Assembly: GCF_045207785.1 (NCBI RefSeq)
Contig: NZ_CP108776.1
Coordinates: 868,001 to 932,000 of the forward strand
Direction of reading: 5' to 3'
Length of the DNA: 64,000 nucleotides
Source: Embleya sp045207785
GTDB lineage: Bacteria > Actinomycetota > Actinomycetes > Streptomycetales > Streptomycetaceae
The notes below the pieces were generated by a model. That model did not search any database, was not told where the DNA came from, and was given only the letters and a program-made list of their open reading frames with translations. Of this stretch, positions 9,398-17,089 are shown one piece after another; the stretch's first letter is position 1, and the number at the start of each line of letters is the position of its first letter. The position numbers and the translations under genes were made by a program.

Positions 9398-10885
9398 TCA
9401 GGCGAGGCAGGCCGTGGTGGAGAAGCCGGCGTAGGCGGTGGGGTGGCTGCGTTCGGTCTCGGTGACGGCGGCGGCGAGCCGGCGGATGGCCTCGGTGAGG
9501 GTGGCGGGGTCGTGCGCGTACGGCAGGCGTACGTGGTGTTCGAAGGTGCCGTCGGTGCCGAAGTGGGTGCCCGCGGCGATCCGGACACCGTGCCGGGCGG
9601 CGGTTTCGGCGAGGGTGAGGCTGGAGGTGCCGTCGGTGCGCACCCATAGCGAGAGGCCGCCGACCGGCATGGTGAAGGTCCAGGCCGGCAGGTGGTGGGC
9701 GAGCGCGTCGGCGAGTGCGCCGCGGGCGGTGCGCAGGGCCGGGAGGCGGGCCTCGAGGATGGCGTCCTCGTGGTCGGTGATCAGGTGGTGGGTGACCAGC
9801 TGGTCCAGGACGGGGGCGCCGACGTCGAAGGACGCCCGGGTGGCGGCGATCCGGCGGACCAGGTCGGGGGTGGCGCGGATCCAGCCGATCCGCAGGCCGC
9901 CCCAGAAGGTCTTCGAGGTGGAGCCGATGGTGACCACGTTGTTGGTCCGGTCGAACGCGGCGGTGGGCAGCGGCCGGTCGGCGGGGTCGACGTCGAGGGC
10001 GAGGTCGTGGCAGGTCTCGTCGACGATCAGCGTGGTGCCGGTGTTGCGGGCCAGGTCGACCAGGGTCCTGCGGATCTCGGCGTCGGCGAGGTGTCCGGTG
10101 GGGTTCTGGTAGTCGGGGATCAGGTAGGCCAGTCGCGGGGCCGCGGTGCGCAGCGTGTCGCGCCAGGTCTCGACGTCCCAGCCGGTGTCGGTCATGGGGA
10201 CCGGGACGAGCCGGTTGCCGGCTTGGCGGATGGCGTCCAGGACGTTGGCGTAGGTGGGCGACTCCACCGCGACGCGGTCGCCGGGGCCGGCGAGGGTGCG
10301 CAGGACGAGGGTGACGGCGGCGAGGGCGCCGGGGGTGATCAGGATCTGGTCGGGCGTGGTGGGCACGCCGCGGCGGGTGTAGCGCTGGGCGAGGGTGTCG
10401 CGCAGCACCGGCAGGCCGCCGGGGAGGTAGCCGTGCCCGGTGGTGTAGGCGGGCAGCGAGTCGGTGGCGTCGGCGACGGCCTGGTGCAGGGCGCGGCCGG
10501 GGCCGGGGAGCGCGGCGACGCCGAGGTCGATGACCCCGGTGGTGGTGCTGGGGCTGAGGCCGCGGGTGGGGATCTCGGTGTGCGTGCCGGGCAGGGTGGT
10601 CCAACTGCCGGAGCCGCGGCGGCTGGTGAGGTAGCCGTCGGTGCGCAGGAGTTCGTAGGCGGCCGCGACGGTGGTGCGGCTGATGCCCAGGCGGTCGGCG
10701 AGACCGCGTTCCGCGGGCAGGCGTGCGGTGAGTGGGATGCGGCCGTCGAGCAGGAGGGCACGGATGCGGTCGGCGAGGGTGCGGTACGCCGGGCCGCTGC
10801 GGGCGCCGGCCTGGGTGGCGGAGTTCCACGGGTGCAGGAGGTCGGCGAGGCGGGTGCTGCTGACGGTCAGGTGAGGCGCACTCAT
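9398..10885 (-). CDS. MocR-type PLP-dependent transcriptional regulator
   Basis: A 495-residue protein with an N-terminal GntR winged helix (about 27-95, including the TVAAAYELLR recognition helix) and a C-terminal fold-type I aminotransferase domain (about 130-485). The PLP-binding lysine is K325 in the TSKTFWGG motif, and YQNPTG plus DETCHDL provide further cofactor contacts. MocR proteins sense PLP or amino-compound derivatives and regulate neighbouring genes, often a divergent membrane protein. The ATG at 10885 has AGGAG a few bases upstream. The divergent gene is a YczE-family membrane protein, the same pairing as ycxD/yczE in Bacillus, so that gene is the likely target. Confidence 0.9.
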   Translation of the reverse strand: MSAPHLTVSSTRLADLLHPWNSATQAGARSGPAYRTLADRIRALLLDGRIPLTARLPAERGLADRLGISRTTVAAAYELLRTDGYLTSRRGSGSWTTLPGTHTEIPTRGLSPSTTTGVIDLGVAALPGPGRALHQAVADATDSLPAYTTGHGYLPGGLPVLRDTLAQRYTRRGVPTTPDQILITPGALAAVTLVLRTLAGPGDRVAVESPTYANVLDAIRQAGNRLVPVPMTDTGWDVETWRDTLRTAAPRLAYLIPDYQNPTGHLADAEIRRTLVDLARNTGTTLIVDETCHDLALDVDPADRPLPTAAFDRTNNVVTIGSTSKTFWGGLRIGWIRATPDLVRRIAATRASFDVGAPVLDQLVTHHLITDHEDAILEARLPALRTARGALADALAHHLPAWTFTMPVGGLSLWVRTDGTSSLTLAETAARHGVRIAAGTHFGTDGTFEHHVRLPYAHDPATLTEAIRRLAAAVTETERSHPTAYAGFSTTACLA

Positions 10886-10903
10886 CAGTCCACTCCTGTC
10901 GAA

Positions 10904-10952
10904 TTGGCTATGGATCCGTGATCCGGTGTCCGCGATTCTTTCACCGTTGGCT
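10904..10952. promoter_or_regulatory. candidate MocR operator (TTGGCT direct repeats)
   Basis: In the intergenic region between the divergent regulator and membrane-protein genes, TTGGCT occurs twice in the same orientation (10904-10909 and 10947-10952), 43 bp apart, close to four helical turns. MocR dimers bind direct repeats, so this is a plausible site; it is unproven. Confidence 0.4.
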
Positions 10953-10988
10953 CTTTTTGGGCAGTCCGGTGGAGAACGAGGTAGCACG

Positions 10989-11681
10989 GTGGCTTGGTCA
11001 TGGGTCCGGCGGTTGGTCCAGTTGTACGCGGGGCTCGCGCTGTACGGGTTCAGCATGGCGTTGATGCTGCGGGCGGGGTTGGGCCTGGATCCGTGGGATG
11101 TGTTCCATCAGGGGCTCGCGGAACGGACCGGGTGGAGCTTCGGGGTGGTGACCATCGTGGTCGGCGCCGCGGTGTTGTTGCTGTGGTGGCCGATGCGCCA
11201 GCGCCCGGGCCTGGGCACGGTGAGCAACGTGTTCGTGATCGGGATCGCGGTGGACGCGTCGCTGGCCTGGCTGCCGAGTCCGGACGCGCTGGGGTGGCGG
11301 TCGGCCTTCCTGGTGTCGGGGGTGCTGCTGAACGCGATCGCGGGCGGCGCGTACATCGGGGCCCGGCTGGGCCCCGGCCCGCGGGACGGGTTGATGACCG
11401 GGTTGGTGCGGATCACCGGGCGCTCGGTCCGGCTGGTGCGCACCTCCATCGAGGTCTCGGTGCTGGTGGTGGGGGTCGTCCTGGGCGGCTCGATCGGCCT
11501 CGGCACGGTCGTGTACGCGTTTGCGATCGGCCCGCTGGTGCAGGTGTTCCTGCCGTTGCTGACCGTCCCGGAACGGGGTCGGGGCCCGGTCGAGACGGTC
11601 GAGACGGCCGCCGCTCGACCGGCCCGCGGCCCGCTGTCCTCGGACGCCGGACGTGCCGAGATCAGCCCCTCCGGCGTGTAA
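10989..11681 (+). CDS. YczE/YitT-family integral membrane protein
   Basis: A 230-residue protein with about five hydrophobic segments and the family signature GLGLDPWDVFHQGL near the N-terminus, followed by the conserved GARLGPGPRDGL loop. The molecular function is unknown; family members sit next to MocR regulators. I use the GTG at 10989, preceded by GAGG, because an upstream in-frame GTG at 10926 would put the candidate operator inside the coding region. The last 15 or so residues are encoded by a degenerate copy of a palindromic intergenic repeat, so the C-terminus may have been extended by the repeat. Confidence 0.82.
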   Translation: MAWSWVRRLVQLYAGLALYGFSMALMLRAGLGLDPWDVFHQGLAERTGWSFGVVTIVVGAAVLLLWWPMRQRPGLGTVSNVFVIGIAVDASLAWLPSPDALGWRSAFLVSGVLLNAIAGGAYIGARLGPGPRDGLMTGLVRITGRSVRLVRTSIEVSVLVVGVVLGGSIGLGTVVYAFAIGPLVQVFLPLLTVPERGRGPVETVETAAARPARGPLSSDAGRAEISPSGV

Positions 11682-11686
11682 GGACA
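11635..11686. repeat. degenerate copy of the GC palindromic repeat, overlapping a gene end
   Basis: TGTCCTC..ACGCCGGA at the left and TCCGGCGT..AAGGACA at the right form an interrupted inverted repeat. It has the same core (CGCCGGAC, GAGATCAGCC, TCCGGCG, AGGACA) as the three copies at 16.86-17.06 kb. It contains the stop codon of the membrane protein gene. Confidence 0.6.
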
Positions 11687-11692
11687 GGCTTC

Positions 11693-13306
11693 CTAGCGGA
11701 GCGTGCCGTCGGCGGCCTCGTACACGGTGGTGCCGCGGACCGAGGTGCGAAGGCAGCGTGGCAGGGGGTGGTCCGGGGCGAGGTCGGGCAGGCCCGGGGT
11801 GCCCGAGCGCGGGTCGGTGGACCAGCCGGAGAGCCGGCTGTCCGGGGCCTGGACGACGAGTTCGGTGGTGTCCCACACGGCGTAGGTGGCGGGCGCGCCG
11901 GGGACCAGGACGCCGGCGTCGTCGCGGCCGGCGGCACGGTGGCCGCCTCGGGTGTGCGCGGCGAACGCGGCGCGCACGCTGATCCGTTGCTCGGGCGTGC
12001 GGTGGAAGGCGGCGGCGCGGATGGTGCCCCACGGGTCGAGCGGGGTCACGGGGGCGTCGGAGCCGAACGCGAGCGGGACGCCGGCGGCGCTCAGCGCGGC
12101 GAGCGGGTTCATCCGGGCGGCGCGTTCGGCACCGAGCCGGCGCACGTACATACCGTCGGGGCCGCCCCACACGGCGTCGAAGGCGGGCTGTACGGACGCG
12201 GTCAGGCCCAGTTCGGCGAAGGCCGCGACGGCGGCGTCGTCCAGGAGTTCGGCGTGTTCGACGCGGTGGCGCAGCGCGCGGAACGCGGCCCCGTCGGGGC
12301 CCTGAACGAGGGTGCGGGCGGCACTGGTGACGGAGTGGATCGCGGCGTCGCCGATGGCGTGGAAGCCTGCCTGGATACCGGCCCGGGTGCACGCGGCCAG
12401 GTGGCCGGCGACCTGCTCGGGGTCGATGTGGGTCAACCCGGTGCCGGCCTCGTCGGCGTAGGGGTCGCGCAGGCACGCGGTGTGCGAGCCGAGCGAGCCG
12501 TCGATGAACAGGTCGCCGCCGAGTCCGTGCGCGCCGAGGTCGGCGCGCAGCTCGCGCGCGTGGTCGGCGTTGGCGGCGAGGGCACCCCAGTAGCCGACGA
12601 CGTCCGGACCGGCCTCGGCGGCGGCCAGCGACAGGAGTTGGCGGAAGTCGGCCTCGCCGGCGATCTCGGGCCCACCGCACTCGTGCACCGTCCCGATCCC
12701 CAGCGCGGCCGCACGGGCCCGCGCGACACGCTGGGCGGCGGCCCGGTCGGCGAGGGTCAGGGCCGCGTGGGCGGCGGCGCGCGCGGCGTGGTGCACGTCG
12801 CCGGCGAGCGGCGCGTCGCCGTGGTCGCCGGCCACGAGCGCGAGCAGTGCGGGCGAGCAGGCGGCGGAGTGCACGTCGGTCCGCGACAGGTACACGGTGG
12901 CGCCGCCGGTGGCCCGGTCGAGCTCGGCGGGCGTGGGCGGGCGCCCCTCGGGCCACGCCGTGTCGTCCCAGCCGTGCCCGAGCACCACGTGGCCCGCTCC
13001 GTACAGCCCATTGCGCTTCGCGTGGTCCTCCAGCGCGGACAGCGCGTACGCCAACGACGGCACGCCGGTGAGGTCGAGCCCGGTCGACGCGAGCCCGGTC
13101 GCGGTGGCGTGGACGTGCGCGTCGACGAAGGCGGGCGTGACCAGCGCACCGCGCAGATCGACGACGTGGTCGACCCCGTCGACGTGAGCCGCGGCGGCCC
13201 CTTCGGCGCCGATCCAGGCGATGGTCTCGTCCTCGACGACCATGGCGGTCGCGAAGGGATCGGCGGGACTGTGCACGGCGCCGTTGCGCAGCAGGAGCGT
13301 GGTCAT
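11693..13306 (-). CDS. metal-dependent amidohydrolase, YtcJ/AepA type
   Basis: A 537-residue amidohydrolase-superfamily enzyme with a small N-terminal beta-sandwich piece and a TIM barrel. Metal ligands are visible in DAHVHA (about 63-68), HAIGDAA, HRVEHAEL and FGSDAPV, the latter giving the catalytic aspartate. DGSLGSHTA is the subclass signature of the YtcJ/N-substituted formamide deformylase group. The substrate cannot be predicted. It lacks a signal peptide, so it is cytoplasmic. It stands alone on its strand between a membrane-protein gene and an Lrp regulator. Confidence 0.85.
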   Translation of the reverse strand: MTTLLLRNGAVHSPADPFATAMVVEDETIAWIGAEGAAAAHVDGVDHVVDLRGALVTPAFVDAHVHATATGLASTGLDLTGVPSLAYALSALEDHAKRNGLYGAGHVVLGHGWDDTAWPEGRPPTPAELDRATGGATVYLSRTDVHSAACSPALLALVAGDHGDAPLAGDVHHAARAAAHAALTLADRAAAQRVARARAAALGIGTVHECGGPEIAGEADFRQLLSLAAAEAGPDVVGYWGALAANADHARELRADLGAHGLGGDLFIDGSLGSHTACLRDPYADEAGTGLTHIDPEQVAGHLAACTRAGIQAGFHAIGDAAIHSVTSAARTLVQGPDGAAFRALRHRVEHAELLDDAAVAAFAELGLTASVQPAFDAVWGGPDGMYVRRLGAERAARMNPLAALSAAGVPLAFGSDAPVTPLDPWGTIRAAAFHRTPEQRISVRAAFAAHTRGGHRAAGRDDAGVLVPGAPATYAVWDTTELVVQAPDSRLSGWSTDPRSGTPGLPDLAPDHPLPRCLRTSVRGTTVYEAADGTLR

Positions 13307-13410
13307 GCCCCCAAGTGTGGCGCCCCGCCCCTCGCCCTCCGGACGGCGGTCACCCCATCGAGTGGACCGAAAGGTGCGGCCAAGGTGGCAAGGTCCCCGG
13401 GGCGTATCCC

Positions 13411-13467
13411 AGGGCCTGTCTTCAATCCCACGCCGAGCACCGCGGCGCGGGATTGAAGACAGGCCCT
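13411..13467. repeat. 57-bp near-perfect palindrome (terminator or MITE-like)
   Basis: A 19-bp perfect inverted repeat (13411-13429 with 13449-13467, starting AGGGCCTGTC) encloses a second 5-bp pair CGCCG/CGGCG. It begins at the stop codon of the Lrp gene and would make a very stable hairpin. The size and A/T content of the arms are unlike the local terminators and recall short mobile-element ends. Confidence 0.7.
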
Positions 13468-13906
13468 AGAACCGCGGCGCCCTGGCCTCGTAGGGCGTCG
13501 ACAGCACCACCGTCGTACGCGTGGACACGCCCGCTTGTAGGCGGATGCGGGCGAGCAGGAGTTCGAGGTCGCCCGGGGTCTGGACGCGGACCTTGAGGAT
13601 GTAGCTCTCGTCGCCGGCCACGCTGTGGCACGCCTCGAGTTCCTCCAGGTCGGCCAGCCGCTCGGGGGCGTCGTCGGGGGCGCTGGGGTCGATGGGTTTG
13701 ACGGAGATGAACGCGGTCAGCGGCAGGCCGATGCCCTCGGGGTCGACCACGGCGGCGTAGCCGCGGATGATCCCGCGTTGTTCGAGTCGGCGCACGCGCT
13801 GGTGCGCGGCCGAGGTGGACAGGCCGGTGGCCTTGCCCAGGTCGGTGTAGCTCATCCGCCCGTCGAGCAGGAGCAGTTTGACGATCTGTCGGTCGAGGTC
13901 CTCCAC
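13466..13906 (-). CDS. Lrp/AsnC-family transcriptional regulator
   Basis: A 146-residue regulator with an N-terminal helix-turn-helix (about 1-60: DRQIVKLLLLDGR, then STSAAHQRVRRLE as recognition helix) and a C-terminal RAM/ligand-binding domain (about 65-140). These proteins bind amino acids and form octamers that wrap DNA. The stop codon TAG falls in a large palindrome. A tyrosine-recombinase-like gene is divergent with only 71 bases between the starts. The target is unknown; the downstream amidohydrolase is a candidate. Confidence 0.92.
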   Translation of the reverse strand: MEDLDRQIVKLLLLDGRMSYTDLGKATGLSTSAAHQRVRRLEQRGIIRGYAAVVDPEGIGLPLTAFISVKPIDPSAPDDAPERLADLEELEACHSVAGDESYILKVRVQTPGDLELLLARIRLQAGVSTRTTVVLSTPYEARAPRF

Positions 13907-13977
13907 ACGATGAACCTAGGGCATCGACGTCGGTCACCGCGCCCCTGGCCCGTTATCTGTTTGGCTACAGTGGCGTC

Positions 13978-14982
13978 ATGGCTGCCGTGGACCGTGCTCC
14001 CGCGCTCGATCAGCTCGACCGCGCCCTGCAACGGGTGACCGCCCGGGCGGACACCTCCCCCGCCCGGGCGCGCCAACTGCGCTGGGTCACGGGCGAGTTG
14101 CGGCGCGCGCTCGCCCGCGAGGACTTCCCGGTCGAGGCCCGCGCCTCGCTCGCGGCGCTGCTGTCGGCCGGCTCGACGACCCGCTACCTGGACCTCGCGC
14201 AGAGCGGCGGGCTGCGATCGCGCGCGGTCGCGGGACCGGGCACGTCGACGGCGGCGAGCATGCGGGTGCGGATGGACTGCTTGGAGATCCTGGCCCGCGC
14301 CGGATCGGTGCCCGCCGTGCTGCCGGATCGCCCCGCGATGCCCGATCTCAAGACGCCGGTGGACGCGCGCCGGCGCTCGCTGCTGCTGGACTGGTTGACC
14401 GAACACGCGGACCGCCCGGGCGCCGACGCGGGCCGGATCCGGTTGTTCGCTTTGGTGGGCGTCGTCCTGGACACCGGCGCGCGGGCGGGCGAGTTGTGTG
14501 CGCTGCGGCTCGACGACCTGGACGCGGACGAGCGGACGGTACGGATCGTGCGGCGTCCGCAGGCGCGTTCGGTCAATCCGGCGGTGACCGAGGTGCTGCC
14601 GCTGTCGGGCCCCACCCGGGCGGCGCTGCGGCGCTGGCTGGACGTACGCGAGGAGCTGGTGCGGCACGTCCAGGGCGCGGTCACCGCCATGTGGGTGTCG
14701 GTTCGCGGCAACCACGCGGGCGTACCGGACTCGGACGGCAACGCGCGACGCAGGCCAGCCGGCATGCCGTTGATGCCGCGCGGCCTGGCCCGCGCCTACA
14801 CGCGCACGGTCGTCCAACTGAACGTGGACATGGTCGGCCGACCGGGCTGGGAGCCGCTCCCCTACCGCCTGGAACAGCTGCGCCGCGCCATCGAACCCGA
14901 TCCCGAACCCGATCCCGAACCGGCGGCCGAACCGGCGCCCGAACCGGCTGCCGAGCCCGCGGCCGACCCCGCCCGCCCGTAG
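13978..14982 (+). CDS. degenerate tyrosine recombinase/integrase-like protein
   Basis: A 334-residue protein. Residues about 5-110 resemble a SAM-like core-binding domain. About 130-310 resembles the phage-integrase catalytic domain, with DTGARAGELCALRLDDLD carrying the first catalytic arginine. The second part is decayed: the HxxR box is represented only by QLRRA, and no tyrosine follows at the nucleophile position. The C-terminal 40 residues are a Glu-Pro/Ala repeat. It is therefore probably unable to recombine DNA and may be domesticated as a DNA-binding protein. It is intact as a reading frame with normal codon use. No attachment site or phage gene is nearby. Confidence 0.6.
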   Translation: MAAVDRAPALDQLDRALQRVTARADTSPARARQLRWVTGELRRALAREDFPVEARASLAALLSAGSTTRYLDLAQSGGLRSRAVAGPGTSTAASMRVRMDCLEILARAGSVPAVLPDRPAMPDLKTPVDARRRSLLLDWLTEHADRPGADAGRIRLFALVGVVLDTGARAGELCALRLDDLDADERTVRIVRRPQARSVNPAVTEVLPLSGPTRAALRRWLDVREELVRHVQGAVTAMWVSVRGNHAGVPDSDGNARRRPAGMPLMPRGLARAYTRTVVQLNVDMVGRPGWEPLPYRLEQLRRAIEPDPEPDPEPAAEPAPEPAAEPAADPARP

Positions 14983-15163
14983 CGAGCGAACACCCCCGAC
15001 GACCAGCCTCCCGACGCACGGCACCGCCCGCCCCGGGAAGTTTGCGGACGATTGCCCCACGGGGTGAATTGGCCCATGAGGAGTACTGCAACGTTCCGGT
15101 CGGGCGCACTATCGTCGGCGAAGCGCGCCGTCATCACGGCGCCATGGCGACAGGGGGAGTCCC

Positions 15164-15532
15164 ATGAGTATCGCCGTCGACGCGTCCGCCGGGACACACG
15201 CGCGGGATCTCGTCGAGGACTTCGACGACGCCTTCCATCTCGACCCGGATGTGCCCGTATCCGCCCTGCCGACAGAGCGCCGCGCGTGCCCGGAATGTGG
15301 TGTGGTGTTGATCGTGGAGGCGGACGCGGACCGCACGACGGTGCCGGATCACGCGGTGTGCCCCAGCGCGCGGGACCCGTTCGGGATACGGGCCTGCCCG
15401 GGCTCCGGCGCGGTGTTCGCCGACGCGGCGGACGCGGCGACCGGCACGCCCCCGCCGCCGCCCAGGCCACCCGTCACGGCGCTGCCGGTGGGACTGGACT
15501 GGCGCGCCCAGCCGTTCTCACACACGTTGTAA
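15164..15532 (+). CDS. small cysteine-containing hypothetical protein
   Basis: A 122-residue acidic protein I do not recognise. It has a short acidic N-terminus (about 10-30), a possible zinc-binding set CPEC at about 42-45 with two further cysteines at about 67 and 78, and a proline-rich C-terminus with PPPPPRPP. A strong purine-rich ribosome site (GGGGGAG) lies just upstream of the ATG. It is alone between a recombinase-like gene and a convergent acyl-CoA dehydrogenase gene. Confidence 0.6.
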   Translation: MSIAVDASAGTHARDLVEDFDDAFHLDPDVPVSALPTERRACPECGVVLIVEADADRTTVPDHAVCPSARDPFGIRACPGSGAVFADAADAATGTPPPPPRPPVTALPVGLDWRAQPFSHTL

Positions 15533-15567
15533 CGCACCGGACGTCCGAGGGAGCGACCGCTCGTGGT

Positions 15568-16713
15568 TCACCCCCGCAGCAGGTCGCGGGCGATGACCAT
15601 GCGTTGGATCTGGTTCGTGCCCTCGACGATCTGGAGGCACTTGGCCTCGCGCATGTAGCGCTCGGCCGGGAAGTCGGTGGTGTAGCCGTAGCCGCCCAGG
15701 ATCTGCACCGCGTCGATCGTCACCCGCATCGCGGAGTCCGTGCAGAAGAGCTTGGCCATCGCCGCCTGGCGGCCGAAGGGAAGGCCCGCGTCGCGCAGGC
15801 GCGCGGCGGACAGGTACAGCGCGCGGCCGGCCTCGATCGCGGTCGCCATGTCGGCGAGCATGAACCGGATGCCCTGCTTGTCGGCGATCGGGCCGCCGAA
15901 CTGGGTGCGGTTGCGCGCGTACTCGCTCGCGAGGTCGAGGGCCGCCTGCGCGACACCGGTGGCGCACGCGGCGATGCCGAGCCGGCCGCAGTCCAGCGCG
16001 GCGAGCGCGATCGAGAAGCCCTGGCCCTCCTTGCCCACCCGACGCTCGCGGGCGACCCGCGCACCGTCGAGGTGGATCTGCGCGGTGGGCGAGGAGCGCA
16101 TGCCCATCTTGTGCTCGGGCGCGGCGGCGGACAGGCCCGGGGTGTCCGCGTCGACGAGGAACGCGCTGATGCCGCGCGCGCCGTCGGGCGAGGTCCGGGC
16201 CAGGACGGTGTAGAAGTCGGCGACGCCGCCGTGTGTGGTCCACGCCTTCGTCCCCGTGAGCACGTACTCCTCGGCCTCGGCCGCGGCCTTGGTGCTCAGC
16301 GCCGCGGCGTCGGAGCCCGAGTGCGGCTCGGACAGGCAGTACGCGCCGAGCAGTTCGCCCGACAGCATCGCCGGCAGGTGCGCGGCCTGCTGCTCCGGCG
16401 TGCCGTAGGTGGCCATCGGGTGGCACGCGAGCGTGTGTACGGATACCCCGAGGCCGACCGCGAGCCAACCGGCGGCCAACTCCTCCAGCACCTGGAGGTA
16501 GACCTCGTACGGCTGGTCGCCCCCGCCGTGTTCCTCCGGATAGGGCAGCGACAACAGGCCGGCCGCGCCCAGCGTCGTGAACACCTCTCGGGGAAAGCGC
16601 CCGGCGGCCTCGTCGGCGGCGGCGCGCGGCGCGACCTCGCGCGCGTTGATCTCCCGGGTGAGCTCGAGCAGGGCGCGAGACTCGTCGGTGGGCAGCGTGC
16701 GCGTAACGGCCAT
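15568..16713 (-). CDS. acyl-CoA dehydrogenase
   Basis: A 381-residue flavoenzyme of the short-chain acyl-CoA dehydrogenase type. It has the helical N-domain (1-120), the beta domain with the signature CLSEPHSGSDA (about 125-135) and the C-terminal helical domain. The active-site glutamate lies in the IVEGTNQIQR motif near the C-terminus, and QILGGYGYT is the second signature. It oxidises acyl-CoA to enoyl-CoA with ETF as acceptor; chain length and branching cannot be told. The ATG at 16713 is preceded by AAGGA; the frame stays open upstream without homology. Palindromic repeats separate it from the upstream M24 peptidase gene. Confidence 0.93.
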   Translation of the reverse strand: MAVTRTLPTDESRALLELTREINAREVAPRAAADEAAGRFPREVFTTLGAAGLLSLPYPEEHGGGDQPYEVYLQVLEELAAGWLAVGLGVSVHTLACHPMATYGTPEQQAAHLPAMLSGELLGAYCLSEPHSGSDAAALSTKAAAEAEEYVLTGTKAWTTHGGVADFYTVLARTSPDGARGISAFLVDADTPGLSAAAPEHKMGMRSSPTAQIHLDGARVARERRVGKEGQGFSIALAALDCGRLGIAACATGVAQAALDLASEYARNRTQFGGPIADKQGIRFMLADMATAIEAGRALYLSAARLRDAGLPFGRQAAMAKLFCTDSAMRVTIDAVQILGGYGYTTDFPAERYMREAKCLQIVEGTNQIQRMVIARDLLRG

Positions 16714-16860
16714 GGCAAGCGTCCTTCCGTACGGTCCGGGATGACCGAATCCGGCGGTGACAGGCACCGACCGGGACGGGGGTCACCCCCCGATCGTTGC
16801 GCACGATCGTACGGCGCCCCCACCCACACCCCCGACTCCGACGCGTGCAAGGACAGCAGC

Positions 16861-17063
16861 CCCACCCCCAAACGCCGAACGAGCAATCTCAGCCCGTCCG
16901 GCGCTTGAGGACACCAGACCGCAGCCCCACCCCAAACGCCGGACAAACAAATCTCAGCCCGTCCGGCGTTTGAGGACAAGCAGCCGCAGGCCCGGCGGCA
17001 CCGCAGCCCCACCCGCAAACGCCGGACGAACCAATCCCAGCCCGTCCGGCGCTTGAGGACAAA
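16861..17063. repeat. three tandem copies of a palindromic intergenic repeat
   Basis: Copies at about 16861-16912, 16925-16980 and 17007-17063. Each reads CCCCACCC..AAACGCCGGAC, a short variable centre, CAGCCCGTCCGGCG(T/C)TTGAGGAC. Each forms an 8-10-bp hairpin of CGCCGGAC with GTCCGGCG. They fill the 376-bp gap between two genes on the minus strand and may act as terminators. The unit is spread elsewhere in the window. Confidence 0.85.
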
Positions 17064-17089
17064 GCAGGCCGCAGGCCGGCCGACCACGA

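Noticed and set aside
13978..14982. Prophage integrase marking a prophage
   Set aside because: Catalytic residues missing and no phage genes around it.
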